Below are positions 63,481 through 64,000 of a stretch of 64,000 bases of DNA, in pieces. A program made the translations under genes and the position numbers. Source of the stretch: Bradyrhizobium yuanmingense (GTDB taxonomy: Bacteria > Pseudomonadota > Alphaproteobacteria > Rhizobiales > Xanthobacteraceae); the NCBI RefSeq assembly GCF_029167105.1, contig NZ_JARFML010000023.1, forward strand, positions 62,001 through 126,000, written 5' to 3'. Under the pieces are notes generated by a model. The model worked only from the letters and a program-made list of their open reading frames with translations, searched no databases and was not told the DNA's origin. Each line of letters opens with the position of its first letter. The first letter of the stretch is position 1.

Positions 63481-63861
63481 ATGAAAACGGAAGATATTGA
63501 TTTCGATCACCTGCTTCGCTCAAATCTGGAGCGGGTGTTCAACGAGCGGGACGAGGACAAGAGGCGGATCGCCATCGCCGAGTTGTTCGTCGAAGAGCCC
63601 GTCATGTACGAGCCGACCGCCATCGTCCGGGGGCGCGCCGAGATATCGCGCATCGCCGGGAATCTCCTGATGCAATTCGGGCCGACGTTCCGCTTCGTGC
63701 CGGATGGCGTGGCTGTCGGTCACCACGGGCTCGCGCATCTGGCTTGGCACGCCGGCCCAAAGGATGGTCCAGTCGTGGTGACAGGCGCAGACGTTGTTCA
63801 AATCGAAGGCGGCAAGATCGCGCGGCTGTGGGTGCTGCTCAATTCGCAGAACACCGAATAG
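63481..63861 (+). CDS. NTF2-like / SnoaL-like protein
   Basis: This 126-residue single-domain protein has an NTF2-like fold: DHLLRSNLERVFNERDEDKRRIAIAELFVEEPVMYEP at the start, a FGPTFRFVPDG strand and VVTGADVVQIEGGKIARLWVLL at the end. Members include polyketide cyclases and isomerase-like enzymes, but many are uncharacterised. AAAGGG seven bases before the ATG at 63481 supports this start over one 14 codons earlier. It follows the dehydrogenase gene by 38 bases, so it is probably in the same LysR-controlled operon. Confidence 0.85.
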   Translation: MKTEDIDFDHLLRSNLERVFNERDEDKRRIAIAELFVEEPVMYEPTAIVRGRAEISRIAGNLLMQFGPTFRFVPDGVAVGHHGLAHLAWHAGPKDGPVVVTGADVVQIEGGKIARLWVLLNSQNTE

Positions 63862-64000
63862 CGTTGCCTCTGGCTGTAATCTCTGCGCTCTCTGCCGTCG
63901 TCACTGGGAACGCAGAGGCACAGCGTTCCTGGAGTGACGGCTCGCACCTCACCCAGGGCAGTTCACACCATCGCTTCCGCGACCACCATGTAGTTCACGT
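63862..64000. other. end of window, no complete gene
   Basis: No complete gene is visible. On the minus strand a frame reading NYMVVAEAMV then TGA (stop at 63963-63965) enters from the right edge and could be the C-terminus of a gene beginning beyond the window. This is too short to identify. Confidence 0.3.

Overview
This window reads as chromosome of a Bradyrhizobium-like alphaproteobacterium (order Rhizobiales). The evidence is the high GC content, strong use of GTG and TTG starts, the gene neighbourhoods (comF-grxC-nitrilase-DUF1178, mutT, argJ, parvulin, secA, cobST, xerD-aroK-aroB) and many palindromic intergenic repeats of the kind I recall from Bradyrhizobium genomes. The assignment is from pattern memory; no database search was done. 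Nearly all of the window is coding, and I see no rRNA, tRNA, CRISPR array, prophage or transposase.

Layout. 0-7.5 kb: the end of a prolyl oligopeptidase, a DUF938 methyltransferase, then a periplasmic thiosulfate-oxidation cluster soxX-Y-Z-A-(soxK-like)-B followed by a persulfide dioxygenase/rhodanese fusion. 7.5-15.3 kb: two MFS transporters, an ABC ATPase/FtsX permease/secreted CrtC-AttH protein operon, and a MAPEG protein. 15.5-24.5 kb: a lone amino-acid-type binding protein, an RND efflux pair, an Old Yellow Enzyme and a phytase-like esterase. 24.5-27.5 kb: cobaltochelatase cobS and cobT. 27.8-34.1 kb: DedA, an EamA transporter, the comF-grxC-nitrilase-DUF1178 operon, a macro-domain protein, an NDUFAF5/BioC-like methyltransferase and a Nudix hydrolase. 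34.2-41.1 kb: a TadG-like von Willebrand protein, argJ, a parvulin and secA.

41.3-49.5 kb is the most distinctive block. A MarR regulator lies divergent from a signal-less binding-protein-like sensor. Then follow an amidase whose Lys96/Ser171/Ser195 fit the nitrile-pathway amidases, and a complete five-gene branched-chain/urea-type ABC importer. Together they look like an uptake-and-hydrolysis system for a small amide, with operator-like palindromes at its promoters. 49.5-50.36 kb is an 855-base non-genic stretch carrying a three-tier nested hairpin with a perfect 16-bp outer stem.

50.4-59.1 kb holds housekeeping genes: an L,D-transpeptidase lipoprotein, accA, xerD, a 48-residue membrane protein, aroK-aroB, a CNNM/CorC protein, bolA and a J-domain protein. 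59.3-63.9 kb holds a divergent pair of citrate synthases, one with an N-terminal helix-turn-helix fused to it and operator-like palindromes between them, then a LysR regulator divergent from an F420-reductase-like dehydrogenase and an NTF2-like protein. All nine non-overlapping convergent gene junctions in the window carry a palindrome or palindromic repeat.
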